Source: DATKZH01 sp964475955
GTDB taxonomy: Bacteria > Planctomycetota > Planctomycetia > Pirellulales > Thermoguttaceae
Direction: 5' to 3'
Length of the DNA stretch: 64,000 nt
Assembly (NCBI GenBank): GCA_964475955.1
Contig: CAYYZY010000013.1
Coordinates: forward strand, 8,422-72,421
Both the position numbers and the translations under genes were made by a program. Below the pieces are notes generated by a model, which saw only the letters and a list, made by a program, of their open reading frames with translations, ran no database searches and was not told the DNA's origin. Positions 47,249-55,720 of this stretch are shown one piece after another (positions within the stretch are counted from its first letter, which is position 1; the number at the start of each line of letters is the position of its first letter).

Positions 47249-49384
47249 ATGGCTCTCCAGTGGTACTACAAGGTGTTGGGCCAAGAGACGGGGCCCGTGT
47301 CGTCCTCGGAACTGAAGGAGCTCGCCGAGTCGGGGTTCCTCACGCCCGACGTCGAGGTCCGCAAGGGTGCCGCCGGCGATTGGGTCGCGGCCGGCCAGGT
47401 CCGCGGGCTGTTCGACGGGTCGCTTCGCGCGTTGCTGGCCCAGGAGTCGGACACGCCGCCCGAGCCCGCCGCCGCCGCGGAGGCGCCGGTTGCCGCCCCG
47501 GAGGACCCGATCGCTCCCCCCGAAGGGCCGGTCGAGGCCGACGGTCGTGCCGCGTTGCGCGCCGGCCCTGAGCCCCAGGCACCACTCCCGGAGCCCGAGC
47601 CGGCCGACGTCGATTGGTACTGCCAGGCGATGGGCCGGGAAATCGGGCCGCTCTCCCGATCGGCGCTGGAGGCGCTGGCCGAAACGGGGTTCCTCACGCG
47701 CGAGGCCCTGGTCCGTTGCGGCCCCGAGGGCGACTGGGTCCCGGGGAGCGAAGTGCCCGACCTGTTCGGCGACGAGCCCCTGCAGCCGGCCGCGCAAGTC
47801 GAGCCGGCTCCGCCCCCGCCCCCGGCCGAGCCGGCGCTGCCCGTGGCCAAGCCCCTCGATCCCGTCGAGCCGGCGACGCCGAAGAAGCCTGCGGCGCAGG
47901 TGCCCGGCGCGGCACCGCCCACGCGCGAGGCCGCCTGGTACTATCAGGCGATGGGCGAGGAGGTCGGTCCGCTTTCTGCCGCCGATCTGAAGGAGCTGGC
48001 CGCCACGGGGTTCGTCACCGAGGACGTGCTCGTGCGCAGGGGCAAAGACGGCCGCTGGGTCCCCGCCAACCAGATCAAAGGACTGTTCGGCGCCTCCGGC
48101 CCGACAGTCCCTCCGCAGCCGAAGCAGGAGCCGCAACCCAAGCCGAAACCGAAACCCAGGCAGGAGCCCGAGGAACTCGGATTGGCCCCGCTGCCCGAAT
48201 CGGAGTTGCCCCGGTCGGCCGCGAGGCGGGCCCCCACCCCCCAGCCGAGCCGTCCCCCTGGCGAAACCCGCTGGTACTACGAGGTCGAAGGCCGGGCGCA
48301 GGGGCCGCTATCGGACGCGGAACTGAAGGAGCGCGCCGCCTCGGGCAAGCTCGCCCCCGGCCACTTGGTGCGCAAAGGGCGGAACGGCAACTGGGTGCCC
48401 GCGCAGCAAGTGCGCGGCCTGTTCCCCAAGGGGGCGGCTCCGTCGAAACGCGCCCGCCCCCCGGCCGGTCGCGGCGAGCCCCCCGGCAAGAGCGACGCCG
48501 TGCGATCGCTCCGGTGCCCCGACTGCGGCCGGCAGTTCCAGGTCTGGGGCGACATGGCCAACAAGCCCATGAAATGCCCCTGCGGGCGCGTGCTTCAGGC
48601 CGGCGCACAGGGGGCCGCGCCGGCGCCTTCCGCCCCGGCGTCGGGCGGCCTGCTCGACAGTGCGTTCGATGAGATGCAGTCGGGCGGCGCGGCCGGCGCC
48701 CCCTCAGTGGGGGCGATGGGGAGCTTCCTCGACGAAGCGCTCGACGACACCATCCCCCTCGCCGAAGACTCCCCCAATCCCTTCCAGTCGCCCGGCACCA
48801 CGCTCCCGCCCGCCCCCCGCGCGTCGTCCTACGCGACCAGCTCGACCTACGCCGAAGACACCTACCGCCCTCGCCGCGGCTCCCCGGGCATGACCAGCCG
48901 CGTCATCGTGGGCGGGTTCATGACGTTCATCGGCGGACTCGGCGTGGTGGCGTTCTTAGCCCTGCTCGTGCTGATCGGTGTGGGCCTCGTGATGGGCGGG
49001 TCGCAAATCACGACGATCTTCACGGGGATGTCGAGGGAAATGGGGCCGATCGTCTGGTTCGGGCTGCTGGTGCGGCTCGGGGTGCTGATCGTGGCCGCGT
49101 TCTCGTGTTTCCTGTACCTGTCGGGCGGCATCGGCATCCTGCGAGGGGAGTCGGCAGGCGCGGAAAAGGGGGCCACGGCGAGCGGCATGTCGCTCGGCAT
49201 CGTCGGGGTCGGATTCCTCTACTCCATCATCGTCGTCCTGATCGCCGCGCACCGAGGCGGCGCGCCCGCGCCGGCCGTGATCGGGGCCCTCATCGGCGTG
49301 AGCTTCGTCTCCGTGCTCCAGTGCATCATGCCCGCCGCCCTCCTCTTCTGGTGCAACAAGTACGGGCCGCGATTGCCGAGATAG
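47249..49384 (+). CDS. Membrane protein with four GYF_2 domains
   Basis: A 711-residue protein built from four GYF_2 repeats, each starting with W-Y-x and ending with a WV.A..V..LF motif. They are QWYYKVLGQETGPVSSSEL, DWYCQAMGREIGPLSRSAL, AWYYQAMGEEVGPLSAADL and RWYYEVEGRAQGPLSDAEL. Linkers rich in Pro and Ala separate them. A CxxC...CPCG zinc ribbon follows (RCPDCGRQFQVWG, MKCPCGRVL). Four membrane helices complete it (GGFMTFIGGLGVVAFLALLV, LVRLGVLIVAAFSCFLYLSG, GIVGVGFLYSIIVVLIA, IGVSFVSVLQCIMPAALLFW). GYF domains bind proline-rich peptides. The linkers themselves are proline-rich, so self-association or binding of other proline-rich proteins is possible. The role is unknown. Confidence 0.82.
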   Translation: MALQWYYKVLGQETGPVSSSELKELAESGFLTPDVEVRKGAAGDWVAAGQVRGLFDGSLRALLAQESDTPPEPAAAAEAPVAAPEDPIAPPEGPVEADGRAALRAGPEPQAPLPEPEPADVDWYCQAMGREIGPLSRSALEALAETGFLTREALVRCGPEGDWVPGSEVPDLFGDEPLQPAAQVEPAPPPPPAEPALPVAKPLDPVEPATPKKPAAQVPGAAPPTREAAWYYQAMGEEVGPLSAADLKELAATGFVTEDVLVRRGKDGRWVPANQIKGLFGASGPTVPPQPKQEPQPKPKPKPRQEPEELGLAPLPESELPRSAARRAPTPQPSRPPGETRWYYEVEGRAQGPLSDAELKERAASGKLAPGHLVRKGRNGNWVPAQQVRGLFPKGAAPSKRARPPAGRGEPPGKSDAVRSLRCPDCGRQFQVWGDMANKPMKCPCGRVLQAGAQGAAPAPSAPASGGLLDSAFDEMQSGGAAGAPSVGAMGSFLDEALDDTIPLAEDSPNPFQSPGTTLPPAPRASSYATSSTYAEDTYRPRRGSPGMTSRVIVGGFMTFIGGLGVVAFLALLVLIGVGLVMGGSQITTIFTGMSREMGPIVWFGLLVRLGVLIVAAFSCFLYLSGGIGILRGESAGAEKGATASGMSLGIVGVGFLYSIIVVLIAAHRGGAPAPAVIGALIGVSFVSVLQCIMPAALLFWCNKYGPRLPR

Positions 49385-49476
49385 GGTTGAGGGCTGAGGG
49401 CTGAGGGTTGAGGCGTGAGGCTTTAATGATTAGGGGCGCACGGGTTCCTGCGTGCGAGCACGCGCGGCTGGCCATC

Positions 49477-49707
49477 TCACCGAGACACGATGCGGATTCC
49501 GTCGCGGTTATCGAGGACCGCGAAGACCCCGGTGAGCCAGGCCGGGTTGCCGGCCTCGGGGGGGAGGCGGCGGAGCGTGAGACGGCGGTCGGCCAGCAAG
49601 GCCGCCCACTGGAGCACATCGCCGTGCTCAAGCACGCACGAGACCAGCGGCAGGTTCCGCTTCTCGAAGCAGGCGCCGGCCAGGTCGACGTCGACCGACG
49701 CGTCCAT
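49477..49707 (-). CDS. Short hypothetical protein
   Basis: A 76-residue frame with hydrophobic and charged residues in normal proportion (VDVDLAGACFEKRNLPLVSC, VLEHGDVLQWAALLADRRLT, AWLTGVFAVLDNRDGIRIVS). It is not the Arg/Pro-rich type of artefact, so it may be a real gene. The ribosome site is weak. It is convergent with the GYF_2 gene. I do not recognise it. Confidence 0.4.
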   Translation of the reverse strand: MDASVDVDLAGACFEKRNLPLVSCVLEHGDVLQWAALLADRRLTLRRLPPEAGNPAWLTGVFAVLDNRDGIRIVSR

Positions 49708-49805
49708 TTGACACGGCGATCCCCTCGCTCAACAATGGCCGGCGCAACGTGCGCAGGGCGAGCCCTCGCGTGCGATTGTGACGGCTCCGCGGGCGCGAAG
49801 TGAAG

Positions 49806-49879
49806 GTAGCAGGCACACTCCGTGTGCCGTCCGCATGCGTGGTGAAAGTGGCAGACGGCACCCGGTGTGTGCCTGCTAC
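49806..49879. repeat. Palindromic repeat, family D, second copy
   Basis: GTAGCAGGCACACTCCGTGT GCCGTC faces GACGGCACCCGGTGTGTGCC TGCTAC. Compare the copy at 40544-40602. Confidence 0.75.
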
Positions 49880-49940
49880 GGAGGCCGTGGCGTGAGCCTC
49901 CCGCCTCGGGCCAGTCGATGCACGCCGGGAGAGGGGATTG

Positions 49941-51029
49941 ATGGAAACGCTCGCCTACAAGCCGGGGCTGGACGACGTCGTGGCGCGGCTCCGGTTGCTC
50001 CACGAGCGGCGGGCCGGGGATCGCGTGTTGGCCGAGATGGAGGTCCCGTGCGCGGCCCTGGCGCAGTTTCGCCGGGAGTACGCCGAAGGCTACTGCGCGT
50101 ATCCCGAGCCGGAGGCGCGCGTCGAGTTCTGGGACCGGCTGCTGGCCGAGCGCGCGGCCGTGGAGGACGACTCGGTCCCCCTGGCCTACCTGAGCGAGAT
50201 GGACCAGGGCTTGTACGGCGGGCTGCTCGGCGGGAACGTCCAGTTCATGGCCCACCCGGAAAACGGATGGATCTCCTCGATGGTGGCGCCGCTTCTGGAC
50301 GACTGGTCGGAGTTCGACCGTCTCGCGTTCGACCGGTCGCACCCGTGGTTCGCACGCTACCTGCGCCAGCTCGACGCGTTCGTGGCCGGCGCGGCAGGCA
50401 AGTTCGCCGTCAGCCACTTCATCCTGATCGACGGCTTGAACTTCGTGTTCGAACTGGTCGGGGCGACTGAAACGTACTTGAGCCTCGACGAGCGCCCCGA
50501 GCTGGTCCGCCGCGCGATCGACTTCGCCTACGAGCTGAACGCGGCCGTCCAGGAGACGTTCTTCGAGCGCGTGCCTTTGCTCGCAGGGGGTACGGCCAGC
50601 AACATGGTCGAGTGGGTGCCGGGGCGGGTCGTGTCGGAAAGCGTCGACCCGTTCCACATGACCAGCGTCGACTACTTCGAACGGTGGGGGCGCGAGCCCG
50701 TCGAGCGGATCCTGGCCCGCTTCGACGGCGGCGTGCTCCACGTTCACGGCAACGGGCGGCACCTGCTCGAGGCCGTCTCCACGATCCGGGGGCTCAAGGC
50801 GATGCTGCTCGGCGACGACCGGGGCTTCCCCGCGGCCTTCGACGTCCTCGGCGAGCTTCAGGCCCGAACGGGCGACCTGCCGCTGGTCGTTCAGGTCGAC
50901 TTCCCGGCGTTCGAGCAGGCGCTCAGCGAGCACCGCCTGTGCGGCGGCGTGCTCTACAAGGTATCCGGCGTGCCCGACGCCGACACGGCCAACCGCTGCA
51001 TGGAGCGGGTCCGTGCCTACCGGGCGTGA
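49941..51029 (+). CDS. Uroporphyrinogen decarboxylase-family protein
   Basis: A 362-residue cytoplasmic protein of the URO-D/methyltransferase superfamily, a TIM barrel. Segments include DDVVARLRLLHERRAGDRVL, DGLNFVFELVGATETYLSLD, VDYFERWGREPVERILARFD, GGVLHVHGNGRHLLEAVSTI and FPAAFDVLGELQARTGDLPL. The His in HVHGNGRH is where related corrinoid-dependent methyltransferases and URO-D-like proteins have their barrel-end histidine. It does not look like a true haem-synthesis HemE, as the N-terminal substrate arginines are absent. Such genes often stand near sugar-degradation genes in planctomycetes. ATG 49941 has GAGGGG just before it. Confidence 0.7.
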   Translation: METLAYKPGLDDVVARLRLLHERRAGDRVLAEMEVPCAALAQFRREYAEGYCAYPEPEARVEFWDRLLAERAAVEDDSVPLAYLSEMDQGLYGGLLGGNVQFMAHPENGWISSMVAPLLDDWSEFDRLAFDRSHPWFARYLRQLDAFVAGAAGKFAVSHFILIDGLNFVFELVGATETYLSLDERPELVRRAIDFAYELNAAVQETFFERVPLLAGGTASNMVEWVPGRVVSESVDPFHMTSVDYFERWGREPVERILARFDGGVLHVHGNGRHLLEAVSTIRGLKAMLLGDDRGFPAAFDVLGELQARTGDLPLVVQVDFPAFEQALSEHRLCGGVLYKVSGVPDADTANRCMERVRAYRA

Positions 51030-51102
51030 AAAGAACGGGAGGTAACCTGATGACAAGACTCCAGCTTGGGACCAGGAACCGGGCGCGTGTCGCGACCCCC
51101 TC

Positions 51103-51371
51103 GTGGGGCACGTCGTCGTGGGGCACGCTGTCGTGGGGCACGCTGTCGTGGGGCACGCTGGCGTGGGGCACGTTTCCAACGTGCCCGGCACGATGGAATC
51201 GTGCCCCACGGGCCGGNNNNNNNNNNNNNNNNNNNNNNNNNNNNNNNNNNNNNNNNNNNNNNNNNNNNNNNNNNNNNNNNNNNNNNNNNNNNNNNNNNNN
51301 NNNNNNNNNNNNNNNNCGTGGGGCACGTTTCCAACGTGCCCGGCACGATGGAATCGTGCCCCACGGGCCGG
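51103..51371. repeat. Tandem array of family A palindromes with an assembly gap inside
   Basis: Four 15-bp units (GTGGGGCACGCTGTC and variants) run from 51103 to 51162. A full double hairpin follows (51163-51216), then 100 Ns, then an identical 54-bp copy (51318-51371). Identical copies on both sides of the gap show that the assembler stopped inside a repeat; the true number of copies is unknown. Confidence 0.9.
51217..51316. other. Assembly gap (100 N)
   Basis: Exactly one hundred Ns, a conventional placeholder length. The real distance and content between the flanking repeats are not known. Confidence 0.99.
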
Positions 51372-51375
51372 TCTC

Positions 51376-52077
51376 GTGATCGTTACCCTGCTGTTGGCGG
51401 TCGCGACGGCCGCCCCGGCGGAGACCGTGTTGGTCGAAGAGGGCCGGCCGCGGTGCTCCGTGGTGACGCCCGACGAGACGAGCGACACCGTGCGCCGCGC
51501 GGCCGAAGAGCTCGTCGCCTACGTGGAGCGGATCTCCGGGGCGAAGCTGCCGATGGTGCGCGAGGCCGAGTTCGACGCCGACGCGTTCGATTCCGCGCTC
51601 GAGCACGCGCGCAAGGCGCTCGGCTACTGCAAGGTGCCCAAGGCGGCCGAGTACGTCGAGTCGTGGCAGACGGCCGGGCGGCTTCTGCGCGAGATGGGCG
51701 TGCCGGCTATGGGCTTCGGCGACCCGGAGACCAAGGGCGGCCGCACCTGCTGGAATTCCGACGAGACGGGCCCCGGCGACAACGCCAACGGCTGGGCCAC
51801 GTTCGTCATCCGCACGCCCGACCCGACGCGCCCGGTCGTCGTGGAGATCGACGCCTGGGGCACGTCGGCCCTCCGCTCGATCGTCGTCAACACGGGGCCC
51901 GGCGCGTGGACGCCCGTCCGGCCCCAGTCGCGTCTGTCGGGCAAGGAGCAGTGGGGGACGCTTGTCTACCGCATCCCCCCCTCGGCCATGGACCCGGAGC
52001 GCAAGTCGCAGAAGATCGGCTTCGGCGGCGCCGACAGCCAGGTGTGGATCGCCGAAATCCGGGTGCGCGAGCCGTAA
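51376..52077 (+). CDS. GH67-N-like secreted protein, probably shortened
   Basis: A 233-residue frame starting at GTG 51376, only four bases after the repeat ends. It has a signal-peptide-like start (VTLLLAVATAAPAETVL). Residues 20-65 resemble the N-terminal domain of alpha-glucuronidases and related proteins (SDTVRRAAEELVAYVERISG AKLP). The middle (ALEHARKALGYCKVPKAAEY) is helical. The last 100 residues form a beta-sandwich (TRPVVVEIDAWGTSALRSIV, WTPVRPQSRLSGKEQWGTLV). In larger relatives the catalytic barrel follows the N-domain; here it is absent. The gene is thus either a small binding protein or a remnant whose start and middle were lost. The upstream repeat and gap make the true start doubtful. 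Confidence 0.5.
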   Translation: MIVTLLLAVATAAPAETVLVEEGRPRCSVVTPDETSDTVRRAAEELVAYVERISGAKLPMVREAEFDADAFDSALEHARKALGYCKVPKAAEYVESWQTAGRLLREMGVPAMGFGDPETKGGRTCWNSDETGPGDNANGWATFVIRTPDPTRPVVVEIDAWGTSALRSIVVNTGPGAWTPVRPQSRLSGKEQWGTLVYRIPPSAMDPERKSQKIGFGGADSQVWIAEIRVREP

Positions 52078-52105
52078 TTTGGCGGCGACGAGTCGACGCA
52101 AAAAG

Positions 52106-55100
52106 TCAGAACTTGATGATCCCGGCGCGGCGCAACTGGAGGGCCAGCGTGATCATCTCGATCATCTCGGGCGTGTAGCGGCAGCCGACGTCGCCGCCGT
52201 CGGACGCCCGGCCGATGCACGGGCTGGCGGGCAGCAGGCGGTAGTCGGCCGCCTTGCGGTTGACGAACATCGGGTCGGCACTGAAGTAGCCCTCGGAGGG
52301 CCGGTGCGAGCCGGCGAGCTCGAGGACGTCGCAGTTCTTAATCCGGCTTGCGGCGGATCGGAGCGTGAGGGTCTTCACGATCGAGTCGAAGAGGGAGCTG
52401 GAGGTATTTTCCACGCGAAGGTCGCCCCAAACCACGCTGCGGCGGAGCACGCCGCCGTCGAACTCGCCGACGTTGCCGCTGACCACGCTGTTCTCGAGAA
52501 CGCATCCCGGCATGCCGTTCACGTGGTCCCACGTCCTGCAAAACCAGAAGCTGTCGCGGATCGTCGCACTGGTCAGCCACCCCTGGCCGATGATTACCGA
52601 CCCGCGGATTTCGACCGACTTGGCGCCGCGTTCCACCAGGATCCCTTCCATCGACGTGCCGCGTGCCTGGGAGGCCACCACGTTGCGCAGCTCGACGCCC
52701 GCGCGGTCGTTCACGTGCACGATCTGCGGCCCCGTCCCCTGGTTCGTGTGAAGCAGCAGAAAGCGCTGGAGGCGCACGTTCGGGGCCGCGACCTGCACCA
52801 GGTCGCACGGCTTGGTCGGCAGCCCCTCCGACGTGACCACGGGCCAGGCCTTGGGCACGCCGCGTATCGTCGTCCCGGGTTTGTCGACCACGAGGCTCTC
52901 GTGGTACGGCCCGTTGTCCGCGACTTCGATCAGGCTGTTCGGCGGCGCGGCGTCGATCGCCCCCTGGATGCTCGTGAAGTCGCCCTGGCCGTCGAGCCGG
53001 ACCGAAAGCCGCACGCCCAGGTCGGCCACCGCGGCCTCCATTTCCGCCACGGAGGGCTCGCGGTCGGCGTCGGTCGCCACGCACGTGGCCCGATAGTCGG
53101 CGCGCAGTTTCTCCACGACCGGCTTCAACTCGAAGAGCTGCTCGTCGGCGAAAAGCCTCGCCGCCTGCGCGTACAGCTTCTCTGCTTCCTGTTCCGGAAT
53201 CCCCGTGCCGATCGCCGTGCGCGCGGCCTCCACCGCGGAGCTGTGGGAGGCGAACCAGGGCGTGTCGGCGTACTTCGTCTCCAGGTCGGCCAGCGCCGCC
53301 TCGGCCTCGTCGAACTTCTTCTGTTCGATGAGCTGCTCAACGTGGGCCAATGCCGACGAAGCGAGCGGCCCCAGGTAGGGCTCGATCTGTGCGCCCAGTT
53401 CGTCGGCCCGGGTGAACATCGTCGCGGCATAAGCGGCGTCGCCGTAAACGAGCGCCAGCAGCCCGGCGGCGACGCAATCGTCGGCGTTCGGCTCGTCGCC
53501 GACCAGTTCCACCAGTCTCCGCACCGACTGGGGCCCGACGTCGGCCCAGGCGAGCGTTTCCCGCTTCCCGGTGATCAACTCGGCCGTGATGGCCTCGTCG
53601 TCGGCCTCGACGATCTTGCCGTTGGCCCCGCGAATCCTCAGGTCGCTCTTCTCCAGCGGCGGGTCGGCCCCGTTGATCGCGTCGATGATCCGTGCCTTCA
53701 CGGCCGCCAGCTTCGCGACCTCGTCGCGCCGGCGATCCAGCCGGGCGGCCAGGTCCTCTTCCTCGAACCGGAGTTCCTCCAACAACCCCAGCGCCCGGCA
53801 AAAGCGGACGTCCGCAATCAACGCTTCCGCCGGCTCAATTGCCGCGGCGTACCGGGCCTCGGCGGCTTGGCCTCCGTTCTCGTGCGAGCAAGGCTCCGTT
53901 GGGCCCCGATCATCCGCCGGCGGCTCGGCGGGCGGCTTCGCAGATTCGGCCGCGGACGGTTCAGTCATCGCGTCCTCGCTAGGTGAGTCCGCCGCCGCGA
54001 CCTCGCTGGGCTCGGGTTGCTGCGTGTCCGCCGGCTCTTTCCAAACCGGCGCGATGCGCGTGGTTTCCCCGGCGCGGAGCGTGAACCGCCGCTCGAACGG
54101 CGCGATGCCGCGCCGCGCGATCCACAGCTTGTGGGTGCCCGGCCGCAGGGGGACGCGGAGCCGATCGGGATGGTCACCGTCGACCAGTTCGGAGACTTCG
54201 TGCGCCCGCCCGTCGATTTCCAGCACCGCGTCGTCGCGCTGGGACGCCGGCCAGCGGAGGATCAGGCACGCGTCGTCCCGGCGCGAGGCCAGCTCGGCCC
54301 GGGGTGCCGCGTCCGCCGACTCCCTCGCCGCCGGGTCGGCCGGGCCGCGCGCCCGCGGCCCGCCGCCGTCGTGGAGAGCCACGGCGAGGATCGCGGCCGC
54401 CCCGAGCACCAGGGCCGCAATGCCGCCGCCGACGCCCAGCAGGAGGCGCCGCCTGCCGGGGCGCCGCATCGGCGAGCTCGGCTCGGGCGCGACGACCCCG
54501 GTCTCCTGGCCCGGCCGATGCGCGATCGTCTCTTCGGCGATGGGCGGGGCCTTGGCCACGGCGGCCGCGCGGCCCGGCGAAAGCGCGGCCAAAAACGCGT
54601 CCAACTGGCTGTCGTCGGCCGATCGAGCCGGCCCTGCGACGGGCGGCGCGGGCGGCTGCGAAGGGGAGTGCGAAAGGGGGCGCCCGCCGGCCAGGCACGC
54701 CTCGAGGTCGGCGGTCAGCTCGGTCATCGACGGGTAGCGGTCGTGGGGCCTCTTTGCCACCATCCGGCGGAACACGGCGTCGACTTCGGGCGGGACCTCG
54801 GGCCGGGCGTCGCAGAGCGAGGGGATCGGGGCCTCGCGATGGGCCAGAAGCACCTGCATCAGCGTCTCGCCCGCGTACGGCGGATCGCCCGTTAGGAGCC
54901 GATAGAGCGTACAGCCCAGCGCGTAGACGTCGGCCCGGTGATCGGCCGCGCGGGTGTCTTCGGCCTGTTCGGGAGCCATGTAGTCGCAGGTCCCCATCAC
55001 CTGGCCGGTCTCGGTGAGGCGTTCCGAATTGGGCGCGTCCCCCGCTTTTCCCAGCGTTTGGATGCGCGCCAGGCCCATGTCGAGGATCTTGACGGTACCC

Positions 55101-55720
55101 CGATCGTCGAACAGGAGGTTGCCCGGCTTCACGTCGCGATGGACCACGCCTTCCCCGTGCGCGTACTCCAGTCCGCGCGCGGCCTGGACGACGTAGCCGA
55201 CGGCCCGCTCCACCGAGAGAGGCCCCTCCTCGGCCACGATCCGCGCCAGGTCGCGGCCTTCGACGTATTCCATCACCAGGTAGTGAAGGCCCTCGTGTTC
55301 GCCCGCGTCGAAGGCGGTGACGATGTGCGGGTGCGCAAGCCTGGCCGCCGTCTGCACCTCGCGATAGAAGCGCCGCACGGCCTCGGGCGACCGGATCGCC
55401 GCCGCCGACAGGAGCTTCACGGCGACGATGCGGTTCATCCACCGGTGCCGGGCCTTGAACACCTGGCCCATGCCGCCGGCGCCGATCCGATCGAGCACCA
55501 CGTAGTCGCCGAGCACCAGCCCCTTGGTCTTGCCCTGGTAGATCGTGGTCGCCTGGTACTTGGTCAGCTTGCCCGCGCGGACCAGTTCTCGGGCGAGCTC
55601 CTCGACGTCGACGTCCCGCCCTTGGCCGAGCCGCTCCCGTTGAAACGACGCCACCTCGTCGGCCGACATCAGGCCGCTCCGGACCAGATTCGCAACAAAC
55701 TGTTCGCGCGTGACCGCCAT
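52106..55720 (-). CDS. Transmembrane Ser/Thr protein kinase with C-terminal beta-helix
   Basis: A 1204-residue protein. Residues 1-60 are a small domain found at the start of many planctomycete kinases (REQFVANLVRSGLMSADEVA). The kinase domain (about 70-335) has the glycine loop GAGGMGQV, the lysine in IVAVKLL, catalytic loop HRDVKPGN, DMG in place of DFG, and APEQ. A linker leads to one membrane helix near 430 (LLLGVGGGIAALVLGAAAIL AVAL), so the rest is outside. A PEGA-like domain follows (DRLRVPLRPGTHKLWIARRG), then a helical region and a right-handed beta-helix with GTSMEGILVERGAKSVEIRG and similar turns. The kinase would sense a ligand through the outer part. ATG 55720 has GGGAGG upstream. 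Targets are unknown; the FHA activator at 38 kb is a candidate by inference only. Confidence 0.9.
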   Translation of the reverse strand: MAVTREQFVANLVRSGLMSADEVASFQRERLGQGRDVDVEELARELVRAGKLTKYQATTIYQGKTKGLVLGDYVVLDRIGAGGMGQVFKARHRWMNRIVAVKLLSAAAIRSPEAVRRFYREVQTAARLAHPHIVTAFDAGEHEGLHYLVMEYVEGRDLARIVAEEGPLSVERAVGYVVQAARGLEYAHGEGVVHRDVKPGNLLFDDRGTVKILDMGLARIQTLGKAGDAPNSERLTETGQVMGTCDYMAPEQAEDTRAADHRADVYALGCTLYRLLTGDPPYAGETLMQVLLAHREAPIPSLCDARPEVPPEVDAVFRRMVAKRPHDRYPSMTELTADLEACLAGGRPLSHSPSQPPAPPVAGPARSADDSQLDAFLAALSPGRAAAVAKAPPIAEETIAHRPGQETGVVAPEPSSPMRRPGRRRLLLGVGGGIAALVLGAAAILAVALHDGGGPRARGPADPAARESADAAPRAELASRRDDACLILRWPASQRDDAVLEIDGRAHEVSELVDGDHPDRLRVPLRPGTHKLWIARRGIAPFERRFTLRAGETTRIAPVWKEPADTQQPEPSEVAAADSPSEDAMTEPSAAESAKPPAEPPADDRGPTEPCSHENGGQAAEARYAAAIEPAEALIADVRFCRALGLLEELRFEEEDLAARLDRRRDEVAKLAAVKARIIDAINGADPPLEKSDLRIRGANGKIVEADDEAITAELITGKRETLAWADVGPQSVRRLVELVGDEPNADDCVAAGLLALVYGDAAYAATMFTRADELGAQIEPYLGPLASSALAHVEQLIEQKKFDEAEAALADLETKYADTPWFASHSSAVEAARTAIGTGIPEQEAEKLYAQAARLFADEQLFELKPVVEKLRADYRATCVATDADREPSVAEMEAAVADLGVRLSVRLDGQGDFTSIQGAIDAAPPNSLIEVADNGPYHESLVVDKPGTTIRGVPKAWPVVTSEGLPTKPCDLVQVAAPNVRLQRFLLLHTNQGTGPQIVHVNDRAGVELRNVVASQARGTSMEGILVERGAKSVEIRGSVIIGQGWLTSATIRDSFWFCRTWDHVNGMPGCVLENSVVSGNVGEFDGGVLRRSVVWGDLRVENTSSSLFDSIVKTLTLRSAASRIKNCDVLELAGSHRPSEGYFSADPMFVNRKAADYRLLPASPCIGRASDGGDVGCRYTPEMIEMITLALQLRRAGIIKF

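Noticed and set aside
49941..51029. HemE for haem synthesis
   Set aside because: The N-terminal conserved substrate-binding arginines of HemE are not seen, and the neighbours are not haem genes.
51100..51370. Short protein-coding frames reading MGHV…SNVPGT through the repeat
   Set aside because: They are translations of the palindromic repeat in several frames, interrupted by Ns.
51103..51371. CRISPR array
   Set aside because: The 15-bp units have no spacers between them, the arms are palindromic, and no cas genes are present.
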